A stretch of DNA of 64,000 bases from Amorphophallus konjac (taxonomy: Eukaryota; Streptophyta; Magnoliopsida; Alismatales; Araceae), in the NCBI GenBank assembly GCA_022559845.1, contig CM040117.1, positions 16,082,856-16,146,855 of the forward strand, given 5' to 3'. How positions within the stretch are numbered: position 1 is the first letter of the stretch; every line of letters begins with the position of its first letter. Shown here piece by piece: positions 34,395 through 45,710 of the stretch. The notes under the pieces were generated by a model. It was not told the DNA's origin and did no database searches. It was given only the letters and a program-made list of their open reading frames with translations. Made by a program: the position numbers and the translations under genes.

Positions 34395-34754
34395 ATGGGG
34401 AAGTATGCATGCTACGTGGTGTGGGTTGGCCGTTGTCCAGGTGTGTACTACACTTGGGAGGAATGTTATGCACAGGTAAATGGATATGCAGGTGCAAGAT
34501 TCAAGGGGTTTGCATCTGTTGAAGACGCGCATGCTGCATTTGGAGGTATTACTACCTCAAATCCAAGGGTTTTGACTTATCGAAGAGGATTCATGGTGGG
34601 AGGGAGTGAAGATGATATACGACCAGTCCAAGTGCGGAGGAATTTTACCCCAATACTATTGCAGAACTTAGCTATCATTGTCGTACTTGGAATTGTTATG
34701 GTGTTTCTTTTCTTTATATTGGTAGGCATACTCATCCTTATTGTACGTGGATGA
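34395..34754 (+). CDS. Small protein: RNase H1 hybrid-binding (viroplasmin-type) domain plus C-terminal membrane segment
   Basis: 119 codons, uninterrupted, from ATG 34395 to TGA 34754. Residues 4-50 match the RNase H1 N-terminal hybrid-binding domain (Pfam Cauli_VI): YVVWVGRCPGVYYTWEEC, then VNGYAGARFKGFASVEDA, with the aromatic and glycine pattern that contacts RNA:DNA hybrids. There is no RNase H catalytic domain. Residues about 88-117 are a continuous hydrophobic stretch ending VRG, a likely tail anchor. It lies between the Myb gene and the transposase, on the same strand, inside the Harbinger element. Such an ORF is not a standard PIF/Harbinger component as far as I know. It could be a captured host gene fragment; expression is unknown. 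Confidence 0.7.
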   Translation: MGKYACYVVWVGRCPGVYYTWEECYAQVNGYAGARFKGFASVEDAHAAFGGITTSNPRVLTYRRGFMVGGSEDDIRPVQVRRNFTPILLQNLAIIVVLGIVMVFLFFILVGILILIVRG

Positions 34755-34967
34755 CTTTCAACGATAACTCGATAGTAGGTTATCTTTATGTATTTCTCAT
34801 GTTCCTTGTATTCGAAGACCTTGCTGTATCAGTCCTGACATGGTAGTAGATTATGTATATGTACTTGTCATGTTCCTTGTTTATGAAGACCTTGTCGTAT
34901 CGAAATGGTCACCTGTTTGCTCCTATCGAATAATTTCTTGTGTTTCATGCATGTGTAGGTTGGGGCT

Positions 34968-36311
34968 ATGGATGCAAATGCACTTAGGAGAGATATTGTA
35001 CAGGATGAGATTGGAGTGTTATGATTTATGGCTAATCTCATATGGGATGAAATCAATGGTGATGATGCAGAAGATGAAGGTGTGCGTGTGCCAAGACCCA
35101 TGCATACGTCTCGATACACAGGCCACGTGTGGGTCCATAACATTTTGAATGGCCATGAAAGACATTGTTACAATTTATTCAGACTGAATCCGCCTATGTT
35201 CATACGTCTGAGAGATGCTCTTCTAGAGAGGGGTTTGATTAAAGATAGCAGGTGTGTGACTGCAAGTGAGCAATTGGCAATGTTCTTGTATGCCATGGGT
35301 CACGGTGTCGCCACAGGTGCTATGTGTGAGCACTTCCAGCACTCCTCACAAACAATAAGTTTTCATGTGAACCAAGTGATTAATGCCATAGTGGAACTTA
35401 GGCATGCCTACATCCAACTGCATGTTCCAACTGCTGACGTCCACCCCTTCATTAAAAACAATAACAAATTTTTCCCCTTCTTAAGGTAACTTACACTTAT
35501 GCCGACCTCATGTTTTAGGTCTTACTCTAAATCCTAACATAAAATTCAATGTAGGATGCTCTTGGTGCAATTGACGGGACCCATATTCCTGCCAATGTTC
35601 TTCGATCCAAACACCCACGGTATCGAAACCGTAAGCAGCATATTACTCAGAATGTCATGGTTGTAGTTTCATTTGACCTTCAATTTCAATATTTGGCTGC
35701 CGATTGGGAAGGATCAGCGGGTGATCAAAAGGTGTTGAAATGGGCCCTAGAACGTGGTGGCTTTAGGGTGCCTCCAAGGTAAGTATGTCATGGGAATGAT
35801 ATTCATGTTTATGATGTCTATTTGTACATGAATGCCCTTATATCAACCATGTAATATTGTAGGTAAATATTATCTTACTGACCTTGGTTATGCTAACACC
35901 GGTACCTTCCTTGCACCGTACCGAGGAGAGCGTTACCATATTTCACAATACCGACGGCGTGGCAATGGAGGTTATCGAAACATGCGGGATAAGTTCAACC
36001 ATCGGCATGCTCAGATGAGGAATGTCGTGGAGCGAGCTTTTGGGGTAGTGAAGATGCGATTTGCAACACTAAAAGAGGGGAACATGTATCCATTCCGCAC
36101 TCAAATACTGATTGTCGTTGCATGTTGTGTCGTCCACAACTTCATTCGTCGGGAGCATGGCGAGGACTTCTTCTTTTCAAATGCCTCCCATGATGTTAAC
36201 GATGCAGGTGATGTCAATGTTGACCCTAACGTGCCTGTCGCATCGCGTGACATCCATGAGGGGGAGGTGCTTAGAGACACGATTGCTACACAACTATGGC
36301 TCCATAACTGA
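34968..36311 (+). pseudogene. PIF/Harbinger DDE transposase
   Basis: The frame starts at an ATG at 34968, meets a TGA at 35022-35024 just before MANLIWDEINGDD, then runs to 35485 (helix-turn-helix part: SEQLAMFLYAMGHGVATGAM, SSQTISFHVNQVINAI). Intron 1 is 35486-35554. Exon 2 (35555-35778) carries the first catalytic Asp (GAIDGTHIPAN) and the EGSAGDQKVLKWA motif. Intron 2 ends at 35862. Exon 3 carries the second Asp (YYLTDLGYANTG) and the catalytic Glu (MRNVVERAFGVVKMRF), ending at TGA 36311. All three DDE residues are visible. Both splice pairs have GT...AG, but the frames I read do not join in phase, so small indels or other splice sites are likely. With the early TGA, the copy looks inactive. 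Confidence 0.85.
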
Positions 36312-38687
36312 ATAATTAGAAGCACATTTATCGCTCATTTTAGATTTTCTTGTGGGTCTGTTTGTTATGTGTCAGACTGTGTATTCATAGGTCATTTGCT
36401 CCTATGTGCATCATCCTTCTTTCCATATGTGCTACAATGTAGTTATATTTCGCAATGCATAGTGGTGTATTAATTCAGGACTTTACTTGTCGTTCGTTTT
36501 TCTTTGCTGTATGTGCTTGGTTGCAGGTCTTCTCCTAATACACCCCTATATAGGTCTCCATGTTTGTTGCCCCCGGTGTATTCCCCATTGTCGTTTGTGT
36601 GCATGGATAGGTGTCGTAGACGGCATAGTAATGCAACTCCACCACAGACATGCACCTCAAATACTTTGGGTCATTACTTCGGATGAGATGGCATCGTGTG
36701 TTGACATAGTAGGTGGTGGGGCAATGATGAGTGGATTTTATGACTTTCTTTAATAGTTGGCTATCCACACGTGACAACCCCATAATAGAAGATGATATTG
36801 CATATTGTTTGAATCCCGCCTGAGCCCACTCATACCCAAAATATGTCTAATTAATTGCATGATGAAATGTTGCACGCTCCTACTTTGGTAATTAATATGA
36901 CAACTGCCCCTGGTTAAGGATGATAGGGATTTCAATTCCAATGAATATGAAACTCTGTATGAAGGTGTGAAGATTATTGTTTCCCTATTCATTTCATTTT
37001 CCATTTGCCATGTTTCAATTTTTTGTTTGACATTCTAATGATGGCATGGTTTTCTTGTAGATACTAGTCCTATTTTGTGAAATGCAGGAGCTGTCGGGGT
37101 GCACTAAGGGGTGTACAAGTTCTTCAGGTTTCCCTGTAGATAATCTCAATAGGTCTGATTGGAATTTTTCCTCCTATATTCTTGGCAGATTGAAATATTT
37201 CAAGAATTAGTAGGAACTAAATGTTTCCCACTATCTTCTCATAACAGCTTGGTAGCTATTTAATTTGACACCAACACTGGCCATCATCAATTCCATATCT
37301 ACATTATTTATATCAACTCTTGCCTTGGTTTAGTTTTGGTTTGGCTTCGCATGGCTATAAGAGTTGTTCATTGTATGACTTCTATTCAGGTATGTTACCT
37401 TTTTCCCATACATGTTTTTTTGTACATGTTTTCAATATATATATCTCAAGTCATTTGGCATCAGGATTGCCTTCTGTTATCCATGAGTATAGCGATAATA
37501 TGAAATTATGTCTCATGTCTCCAATGTGTGCTACTTGTTGGCAGGTTGCTAGGCAACTCTAAAATCTACTGCACAATCTCAAATTCTTGCTATATTGTTT
37601 GTCTTTTTCTATTTCATGTCAGAACTTGGATGCACAGGGTGATTAGCATTTAGTTTATTTTAGTAAGTAATGATGGCAAAAAATGAAATACTTTGTTCCA
37701 ATATCCAAAGAAATATTTTGTTTGCAGGCATAAAATGTATAGTACTGCTTTAGTATAGTATATTGATCAATTATATGCATCATTTTGTTTGCAGGTAACA
37801 TAGAGTTCATAATAGCGGAGTATGATTCCCAAGCTCCAACTGATTTGAAGCCGGCCAAAGTGGTGATTGAAGACCCAATGGAAAGTTTGTATTTTTCTTG
37901 TGTTATGTCATGAAAAACTTGTTCACAATGGAAAAGATTGTGGTCTTCTCTTTTGGGGGGAGTTGCTTATGGAAAATCTTGTATCATATTGAGAAAGAAT
38001 TGAAGAACAACATTGTATTAAAATTTGTGAAATTCCAAGTGTACTCTTTCAATACATGTATCGGCTAGTTGTAAGTCGGCTGTGAGATGCCATGCATGGT
38101 ATGCATTGTTTGTAAGCAAAGATTGATAAATCATATATGCAATGTTATTACAAAAGAGTTGATTTGAATGAAATTAGAGTTGTAAGTCGACTGTGAGATA
38201 CTTGTATGTTTATATACATATTCGGCAACAAATGGTCACTGTTGTCCATCAAAATAATGCAGTGAAGAGAGGGCCAGTTTTATAAGTGAGAATTTCAATT
38301 TTATCGCAAATTGAGCCCAACTATCCGCGGTTATGAAGGCAAGGGTAATTCTGATAAAACATGTGTCAATTTATCACGATTAACTCAAAGGCAACCAAAG
38401 TGGAGAGTGTTATCCGGGCTTAAGTCAATAGATTTTTTTTTACTTAAGTCACTTACTATCAAACTAAAATGGGGTAAAAGTGACTTAAGTTACCTACTTA
38501 AAATAACATGGGATAAACTTAAGCGCTGTCAGAGCGGAGCTCGAGGATTTGAAAAGTTCTCTGACCATCGTAAAATCTCTCTCTCCACGAAATTCAAGAA
38601 ATATCTATTCATTTATTAAAAATGAAATCCTATTAAAGATTTCAATGATTAAAATCTTCCACTGGGTTTCTTCCGATACGCGCCCTA
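36312..38687 (+). other. Harbinger right region, possibly with captured exons
   Basis: There is no complete gene. Bases 37797-37890 follow a good acceptor (TTGTTTGCAG) and read GNIEFIIAEYDSQAPTDLK then PAKVVIEDPME, which looks like a coding exon, but no neighbours in frame were established. Bases 38430-38500 contain a short inverted repeat (TAAGTCACTT with AAGTGACTTA). The right terminal motif is at 38673-38687. The rest is AT-rich without features. Confidence 0.4.
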
Positions 38688-38752
38688 AATCTTGAAATAG
38701 ATGGAATAGAACCAACTCAAGTCTTCTTGTCTGACCAGGCCTCGCCACGACA

Positions 38753-38788
38753 ATGGCAGAGGAGGAGTCACCTCATCTTCAACGGTAA
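38753..38788 (+). promoter_or_regulatory. Candidate upstream ORF in the DVR leader
   Basis: A 12-codon frame including the stop (ATG 38753, TAA 38788) lies 174 bases before the DVR start. A second upstream ATG at 38872 opens a frame that overlaps the DVR start and ends at 39093 in another frame. Whether either is transcribed depends on the unknown transcription start; no clear TATA box is visible. Confidence 0.35.
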
Positions 38789-38962
38789 CGCGCGTCCTCC
38801 ACCACGAATCAGATTTCTGTCCCTGCGCTACGAGCCTACGACCCCCCCCCCCTTCCTCCGCTACATTGGTTATGAGCAGCACCACCACCTGCCAGTCAAC
38901 CACGCGTTACTACTCTCCAGCAGGCTGCAGGCAGCAGGCAGCCTCGCTCCTCCTTCCTCTCC

Positions 38963-40282
38963 ATGGCTCTCGTTCTCCACCGGCCTCCACTCCTCCATCA
39001 CCATCAACCCCGTTCCCCAGTAGCGGCAGCACGGCGGCCCCTCTCCTCCTCCTCCCCTCCTCTTCTCCTGTTTGGTCCGTCCGCTGGGTCTGAGATTTCT
39101 GGAGCGACGAGGAGTTGGAGGTGGAGGCGGCGGCCGCGGACACAGCTCCAGTTGGTTGTCAAAGCTACTTCATCTGCCGCCCCCTCGCAGACTACCCAGG
39201 TGGGAAAACCCAACATGAAGGGCTCTCCATCCTCGTCTGCGGAATCCTTCAGGAGCAGGGAACCCAAGGACGTCACCGTCCTCGTCACCGGCTCCACCGG
39301 CTACATCGGCAAGTTCGTCGTCCGGGAGCTCGTCCGCAGGGGCTTCAACGTGGTCGCCGTCGCCAGGGAGAGCAGCGGCATCCGGGGCCGCAACGACCGG
39401 GAGAAGACGCTGGAGGACCTCCGCGGCACCACTGTGTGTTTCTCCGACGTCACCGACCTGGGCGCCCTGCAGGGCTCGCTGGAGGGCCTGGGCGGCCCCC
39501 CCGTCGACGCCGTCGTGTGCTGTCTCGCCAGCCGCTCCGGCGGGGTGAAGGACTCGTGGCGGATTGACTATGGCGCCACCCAGAACAGCCTCGCCGCCGG
39601 CCGCGGCCGGGGCGCCTCCCACTTTGTGCTCCTCTCCGCCATCTGCGTCCAGAAGCCGCTGCTCGAGTTCCAGCGCGCCAAGCTCAAGTTCGAGGCCGAG
39701 CTAGAGGAAGCCGCGCGGCGCAGCGGCCGCGGCTTCACCTACAGCATCGTGAGGCCCACGGCCTTCTTCAAGAGCCTGGGCGGGCAGGTGGAGACGGTGA
39801 AGGACGGCAAGCCGTACGTCATGTTCGGAGACGGGAAGCTCTGCGCTTGCAAGCCCATCAGCGAGGAGGACCTCGCATCCTTCGTCGTCGACTGTGTAAT
39901 GGACGAGGATAAAATTAACAAGATTCTACCCATCGGGGGGCCTGGCAAGGCGCTGACGCCATTGGAGCAGGGGGAGATGCTCTTCAGACTGCTCGGCAAG
40001 GAACCCAAGTTCCTGAAGGTGCCCATCGGGGTGATGGACTTCGCCATCGGTGTGCTCGATTTCCTTGTCAAGGTCTTCCCCTCGTTGGAAGACGCGTCGG
40101 AGTTCGGGAAGATTGGGCGGTACTATGCCGCCGAAAGTATGCTGGTTTTGGATCCGGAGACGGGGGAGTACAGTGCAGAGAAGACGCCGAGTTATGGGAA
40201 AGACACATTGGAGGAGTTCCTCAAGAGGGTGATCAGGGATGGTATGGCTGGCCAAGAGTTGGGGGAGCAGTCAATCTTCTAG
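38963..40282 (+). CDS. DVR: Divinyl (proto)chlorophyllide a 8-vinyl reductase, chloroplastic
   Basis: 439 codons in one exon. DVR reduces the 8-vinyl group of divinyl chlorophyll intermediates with NADPH, giving monovinyl chlorophyll, in the plastid. Residues 1 to about 65 are Ser/Arg/Pro-rich with few acids, a transit peptide. An atypical short-chain dehydrogenase fold follows: nucleotide-binding GSTGYIG at 110-116, [11 protein letters not shown] at 197-207, the family block [20 protein letters not shown] at 223-242, [13 protein letters not shown] at 264-276, [18 protein letters not shown] at 287-304, [18 protein letters not shown] at 322-339, and the C-terminal QELGEQSIF. Length is close to the usual 400-420, slightly longer at the N-terminus. 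The first ATG in frame is chosen. Coding sequence is very GC-rich, unlike its surroundings, as in many monocot genes. No break was found. Confidence 0.97.
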   Translation: MALVLHRPPLLHHHQPRSPVAAARRPLSSSSPPLLLFGPSAGSEISGATRSWRWRRRPRTQLQLVVKATSSAAPSQTTQVGKPNMKGSPSSSAESFRSREPKDVTVLVTGSTGYIGKFVVRELVRRGFNVVAVARESSGIRGRNDREKTLEDLRGTTVCFSDVTDLGALQGSLEGLGGPPVDAVVCCLASRSGGVKDSWRIDYGATQNSLAAGRGRGASHFVLLSAICVQKPLLEFQRAKLKFEAELEEAARRSGRGFTYSIVRPTAFFKSLGGQVETVKDGKPYVMFGDGKLCACKPISEEDLASFVVDCVMDEDKINKILPIGGPGKALTPLEQGEMLFRLLGKEPKFLKVPIGVMDFAIGVLDFLVKVFPSLEDASEFGKIGRYYAAESMLVLDPETGEYSAEKTPSYGKDTLEEFLKRVIRDGMAGQELGEQSIF

Positions 40283-41985
40283 CATGCTATTTCAGCGCTT
40301 GCAACTTGATAATGAGGGAGGGGGAAGACGTTGTCGAGGTTCGGACTGGCAACCTGGCACTGCTAAGTCTACCTTTTGGGTGAGGATGTGCCTTATTGAG
40401 AAGTTTACTGTCACGACTGTGGATTAACTATCTGGTGCTCGAGTCCTTGGGAGCTTGTAAGGAGCAGAAGTTCTGTAGGACAGAGTGCTCAATGGTATGG
40501 TGTCTCTCTTTTGCTGCTAGACTAAGTGCATATTATTCGGCTGAGTGCTTTGTAAAGATCTTGGAGTTAAAAGGGGCTTTTTTATTCCCTAGATATTGGT
40601 TAATGATCTTCTTATCAGTCTTCGTATAATAATCTAAGATCAAACAAGTGGTGATTTGTTGCTTTGGAGAAATGTCTGAGTTGTGAAACACTTTTTGTTG
40701 GTCCTCCGTCTTTCTTTCACATCTCTGTCTTTCTTTCACATGAACTGACTTTATGTCAAATTAAAAGAAAATCAAATATTAAAGGAGTGGAGTCGAAATT
40801 ATACTCTGAGCACTGAATGACAATCAACATGATTCCACCCGTAAAGAGAATAAAAGAGAGTTAAATAGTGAAAGGTAGACTTGAATGTCTCAATCCAGCT
40901 CTTTTTCCACTCTTTAATCTCCTCTGGCAAAAGAAGGACCTTGCAAAGATTCCTCAAAGAATGATGTTAGATTTACATTGAATTTACATAGTTTCTCCGG
41001 TATGCTGACTTGGATATAGATTCCTATAAGAATGATGTAAGGAAATGTATATAGATCTGATCAATGCAATAAATGCAGAAGGATTTTTTGCTCAAGCTGG
41101 ACACCTCAAAAATTGAATTGACTCGTGTATTGACACATTACCATGAAAGATGCTGGTCTGTGGTTCTAGATTATCCCATGCCCCTAAGGCTTCCTCTTCA
41201 CTGATAAGTGTTTGTGAGCAAGGGGACAACCTACACTGGATGCCAGGTTTGGATCTGATACTATTCTGTCCAACCTAAGTGCCTATGGTGCATGTCACAC
41301 TACCACAATCAGACATAAGTCTGCTCAAGCCCAACAAGTTGGCAGTTTGAGGCCTTTCTCTGAGTGATTCTTGCCTCATCAACAATTGATTCAAGCCCAA
41401 ACAAGATGATTAACTATCTTCAAGTGTTGGAGTTTCACCCTTTATACAAGTGTGTATGTGGCAGTTTCTCCTATGTTTTTTTCCGACAGTTGTACATACG
41501 TCTGCTGATATCAGCATGGCACTAGACACATCCTTTTGGATGTTTTGATTGCACTAGCCCACGTTGTTTCATTGTTTGACTCCCTGTTTTTGTGATTTCA
41601 GGGGCTGTTCTGTTGTTTGAATGTTTTGAACATGTTAACATACTATATGTACCTCTCTAAGGGTGTTTTGGCATGTTGATCGCAATAGCGTAGTCTATTT
41701 GTCTGTTTGGCATTTCATTTGAGACGACTAGGAGACTATTCTGCTTCCGGTGACTAACATCTGGGGCCTATATCATCTTCTAATCTTCTATAGTATTTTC
41801 AGCATGCTGAGCAATTTGTTTCCTTCCTTGGAGCTTTCTTTGAGAGTTTTCTGGGTCTTCCTTCTGTGGAATTTCTTACCTGCTTAGTTGGTTTTTTTCT
41901 ACCGTATCTGTGACAAGTTCTGTACTGTGCAATTCCATTATATTTTCTGGTAGGTTCCAGCTCTTTCCACTCCACTTGATGTCCA
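40283..41985. other. DVR 3' flank, non-coding
   Basis: It includes the DVR 3' UTR. An AATAAA polyadenylation-type hexamer lies at about 40849, with AT-rich signals near 40625. No other gene, repeat or RNA was identified; short frames are unsupported. Confidence 0.5.
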
Positions 41986-41989
41986 AGTT

Positions 41990-42420
41990 ATTGAAGCAAA
42001 CTGCCATTCCAAAACTTGAGTAAATGGGTGGAGATGCCAGTAACTAATGTAGGCATGGAATGACTCATGAATCCCAGGACAGCAGTAAGAGGCTTCTGCC
42101 AATGTCCCCTTGTGATGAACCCAAACGGAGTCATACAATAAACAACATTATCCAAAACCATTAGGCCAAATGAGGTGAAACTTGATGAGTGAAACTGGCT
42201 CTGATGCCAAGTATTGAATCAAATTACTGAATTATCGGTTGAGGTAGAGGGTGGAGAGGCACAAATCTAATATGGACATGACATGACTTATGAATACTTG
42301 GATGGGGGTAAATGGCTTTTGCCGATAATTCATATTGTCGATGGTGGGCACATCTTATTGAGGGCTGCTCCTGGCATGCTTGGAGCTCACATCTTGTAGC
42401 TGTTATTATTGATTGCAAGC
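41990..42420. repeat. Two diverged direct repeats of about 225 bp
   Basis: The copy starting near 41991 (TTGAAGCAAACTGCC, GGGTGGAGATGCC, GACTCATGAATCCC, GGCTTCTGCC) is matched by a copy starting near 42215 (TTGAATCAAATTACTG, GGGTGGAGAGGC, GACTTATGAATACT, GGCTTTTGCC). Origin unknown; possibly an old element. Confidence 0.5.
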
Positions 42421-42429
42421 CTTCATTGT

Positions 42430-42700
42430 AGTGACCGACTCACTAGCTGTGCAAGAGAAGAGGGCTACCCAGCCACGGGGTGTATGCATGTCAGTGTGGA
42501 GTCGCCACGGCATGAAACTACCACTATATGGTCTGGGCAGGGATGAACTTGATTAGTCCCATATCAGAAAGTGGGAACAATTATTAAACTATATATGTAA
42601 CTCCGGATCCATTGAGCCGCCTTTTAGGGACAAAGTCATGCGGACTCAGTCCAAAGCGGATAATACCTCACAAGGGTTGGATTAGGCCATGACATTCATC
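42430..42700. repeat. Possible LTR remnant
   Basis: The order GTCCCATATCAGAAAGTGGG, GAGCCGCCTTTTAGGGACAA, GCGGACTCAGTCCAAAGCGG, ATAATACCTCACAAGGGTTG resembles the LTR of common plant Copia/TRIM families (an AAGTGGGA stretch followed later by CCAAAGCGGACAATAC). No second copy, primer site or coding region is seen here. Confidence 0.35.
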
Positions 42701-44375
42701 ATGTAGTCTTTGCTGCTACTTTTTGCAGTCACTCCAAATTTATTTCAGTTGATTATTAGCAAGTTTAGCTGACCAGCTAGCTCTAACAGACTCAATAAAT
42801 GCTTCAGTCAGCTGACTTGTCTAGTGGTCTTACTCATTTTCCTAGGATTGTTTGGCTATGTCCTCATTGTGATCTTGATGTTACTTCTCCAGCCTGTACC
42901 TCAATATTTTAACAATTTTTAATGCCCCTTAGACTACAAGCAATCCAGTATTAGACAACCACCTCTTATATTAGGACTAGTCATTTCTGTGTATTGGGCT
43001 ACTGATCTAATGATGAAGAGAAAGCTCTTGTTATTGTGTTTATTAGTTCATTTGGAAACATCCAATAGAAAAACTGTACACCAGTAGAAAGCCTCAATAT
43101 TTGGCAATTTGCTTATATAGTGGTCTCAAGGACAAGAATGAAGGAGATGCTTGTTTATTCTAATATTCTTTGGGATAATGCAAATCATCCGTCACCTGTA
43201 TACATGATCTCTGTCATATCTGCAGTTTTCCATTCACAGGTCGCTAGAACTCCATTTCTCATGTGTTTTATGATCTATGATTTTGGCTTATGTTACTGTA
43301 AAGTGAGAAATAGAACAGCAGACGATAGTTAGGATATGCCATTGTCCCACGTGTTCTTTTATTATTTTGGAAAGTGGATAGTGCCGCAAATTTCATTAAT
43401 TGAGAAAAAAGGATTTTAACAAAGTATCCAAATCTAAAATGAAATGCAAAAAAATTCCCCCTAGTGGCCCCTTGGATTTCGGAAAGGCACATTTGTAGAT
43501 TTAGATTCTGTCCCAAAGGGAGACTCAAAAAATATACCCATCTCCAAAAGAAGCCCTTATAAAACAAGGCCCAAATACCGATGTATAGGTCATACTGAGC
43601 ACCCAAACTGTCTGAAAATAAAAAGCCACATCTGTTCTCTCTCCAAAAGAGCCACCCAATCCTGAAACTGCAAAAGTAAACAGTCATCTTGTGATGACAA
43701 GCAAAATGTATTATTGGAGGCATGGGGGATGTTAGCTGATGGGCATTGGTCATCAAGTAAAACATTATCGAGGGAACTAGGCTTGGAACAATTAATCCAT
43801 GAACTTCTACCAGCTTCTCTTACATTTAGGTTTGGATCCTGCAAACAGCTGATCTGGTAAGAGTGAGCTGCAAATTCATAATGAAAGATAAGCTAGCCAG
43901 GTATTGGACAGACACTCTATGTGGTGACAAGCAAGGAAATTTGCATCAGAATGTTCTATCTTTTTGCCATTTCTAACAAGGATGATGCTTTTGCTATTAT
44001 GCATCTTTTATCAACAGAGGTAGTTGAGCAAGTGATTTAGACAAAACTATTAGGTAGCGAAATTGATTAATTGAGAGAAATACTATTGTAGTCTAGAGCC
44101 CTTTACTTAATGATTGTGTAACCAGTTCCAAGAGAATTGGGTAATTCTCTGTGTTGTGGATGGGTAAGCTGGAGTCATACCAAGGCCTTTGTGACACCAA
44201 TACATGCCCTGGGAAGTTCATTTATTGATGTCCAGAACCTCTATTTGTAGACTCCTGGATTATGAGAATTTGGTACCTCTCACAACGGGGATCCTAGGGA
44301 AACTTGTTATCCGTATGATGGGGACATGTGAACTATGCTTTTTTTATCATTTTGTCCTTCTACCAAGATGATTCA
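42701..44375. other. Non-coding, no feature identified
   Basis: Minus-strand frames at 43268-43844 lack domain signals and are not called. Nothing else supported. Confidence 0.4.
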
Positions 44376-44379
44376 GGAG

Positions 44380-44541
44380 GATATTTTCACATGGGCTTAC
44401 ATGTTTGTGATATAGTTGTGGTCCCAAGTTCGATTCACCATGGGGGGGGTTTTACCTAGTCACGTGTTCAATCCTCGAGGGGTGTGTGGCTCGGGGTTTT
44501 CTGGTTCACTAGATTCCTCATCACAAAAAAAAAAGTTTAAG
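44380..44541 (+). mobile_element. Possible tRNA-derived SINE
   Basis: GTGGTCCCAAGTTCGATTCA contains a box-B-like GTTCGATTC, followed by G-rich sequence and a terminal A10 run at 44526-44535. The overall size and A-tail suit a SINE. A convincing box A and target duplications were not established. Confidence 0.3.
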
Positions 44542-44935
44542 ATATAGTTGCCAGGTGGCTGGCAGAGGCACACCTAAGTGTGTATCTAAAACAGTTTCAA
44601 ACTATTTAATTTTTCTTATCGCTGTGGTTAATAGGTCCATAATGCAAAATAGTGTATGAAAGTTGTGCGGGATGGCTTACCACTTTTTGTTGCTTTTATT
44701 ATGATTATGACACAAAACTGTAACGGCAAATGCAGATATGTCTCCATTTATGAACTGCAGCTACACATCATCATCAGAGTCTTATCCCATTTGTTTGGGT
44801 TAGCTACATGAATCTTGCCACGTCATTTCAATTTATCCAATGGTATCTTTGTAGTTAAACTTATGACAGTCAAGTCCTTTCACACTAGTTCCAACCATCT
44901 TTAAATTCTTTTACATTTTCATTTTATGTTCTGGT
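44542..44935. other. Non-coding, no feature identified
   Basis: No supported feature. Confidence 0.4.
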
Positions 44936-44937
44936 GA

Positions 44938-45035
44938 GTAATAATTGAACCTGATATATATCTATATCTATATCTATATCTATCTATCTATATATATAAT
45001 CTATCTGTGTGTGTGTGTGTGTGTGTATATACACT
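44938..45035. repeat. Compound microsatellite (ATCTAT)n, (ATCT)n, (GT)n
   Basis: ATATCT/ATCT repeats at 44955-45006 are followed by a GT run at about 45008-45027 and TATATACAC. Confidence 0.9.
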
Positions 45036-45381
45036 GAGTGAATTGTTACTAGCACATATGTCATGAAAATGGTCTTGGTATGTTTTATAGTCTGTCATGT
45101 CAACCTGGCTGCATGGGTATAGAATTCCTCATAATCATGTTGATTTACCAATGAGTCTTGCAAAAGGATGAATGGGAGATGAATCTTTACAGTTACGTGA
45201 TTGATTGTTGATGCTGATCTCAAGTGCTTTTGGTGAAACTCTTTTACATTTAGTTTATTCATGCAGATTATTTGATAGGCATGTCTTCTTCGCTTGAACT
45301 GTTTGCTGGAAGCCAGGTTGTATACCTTCATTCTCATTTTCACAGCATCAACATCTTTAGGGATGTCCAGAGGTGACACAT

Positions 45382-45710
45382 ACTTGTAGGTATCATATCA
45401 TGATGGATTACACAAATGTAAAAAGAAAACGGAAAGAGAGACTAGAACAAAATCAGGAAAACTAAATACTTGTAGGTGTCTTATCATGATGGATTACACA
45501 AATGTAAAAAGAAACAGGAAAGAGAGACTAGAACAAAATCAGGAAAACTAAATACATGTAGGTGTCTTATCATGATGGATTACACAAATGTAAAAAGAAA
45601 AAGGAAAGAGAGACTAGAACAAAATCAAGAAAACTAAATACTTGTAGATGCCTTAATGAAACAATAAAAAGGGAAAGAGAGACTAGAACGCAATCAGGAA
45701 AACTAACTAA
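45382..45710. repeat. 86-bp tandem repeat, nearly four copies
   Basis: Units start with ACTTGTAGGTGTC (or variants) at 45382, 45468, 45553 and 45640. Each contains ATGATGGATTACACAAATGT and GGAAAGAGAGACTAGAAC; the last copy is shortened. Non-coding. Confidence 0.93.

Larger units (their letters stand above)
29771..38687 (+). mobile_element. PIF/Harbinger DNA transposon, candidate boundaries
   Basis: The 32313-36311 genes (two Myb/SANT-like, one hybrid-binding ORF, one DDE transposase) define a Harbinger element. Candidate ends are GGGCACGTTTGGGAA at 29771 and, on the other strand, GGGCGCGTATCGGAA ending at about 38687; these match at 12 of 15 positions. A TAA triplet follows the right end, and TAA plus one A precedes the left end, roughly fitting the TWA target duplication of the group. 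The element is about 8.9 kb. The ends are imperfect, so the boundaries are tentative, but the family assignment is firm. Confidence 0.55.

Noticed and set aside
39170..39622. 150-codon frames on both strands within DVR
   Set aside because: Shadows of the very GC-rich DVR coding sequence, which has family motifs in the other frame.
43268..43844. 165-codon minus-strand frame
   Set aside because: No domain; composition and the absence of neighbouring exons do not support a gene.
44938..45035. Possible regulatory TATA cluster
   Set aside because: It is a simple ATCTAT/GT microsatellite with no gene start nearby.
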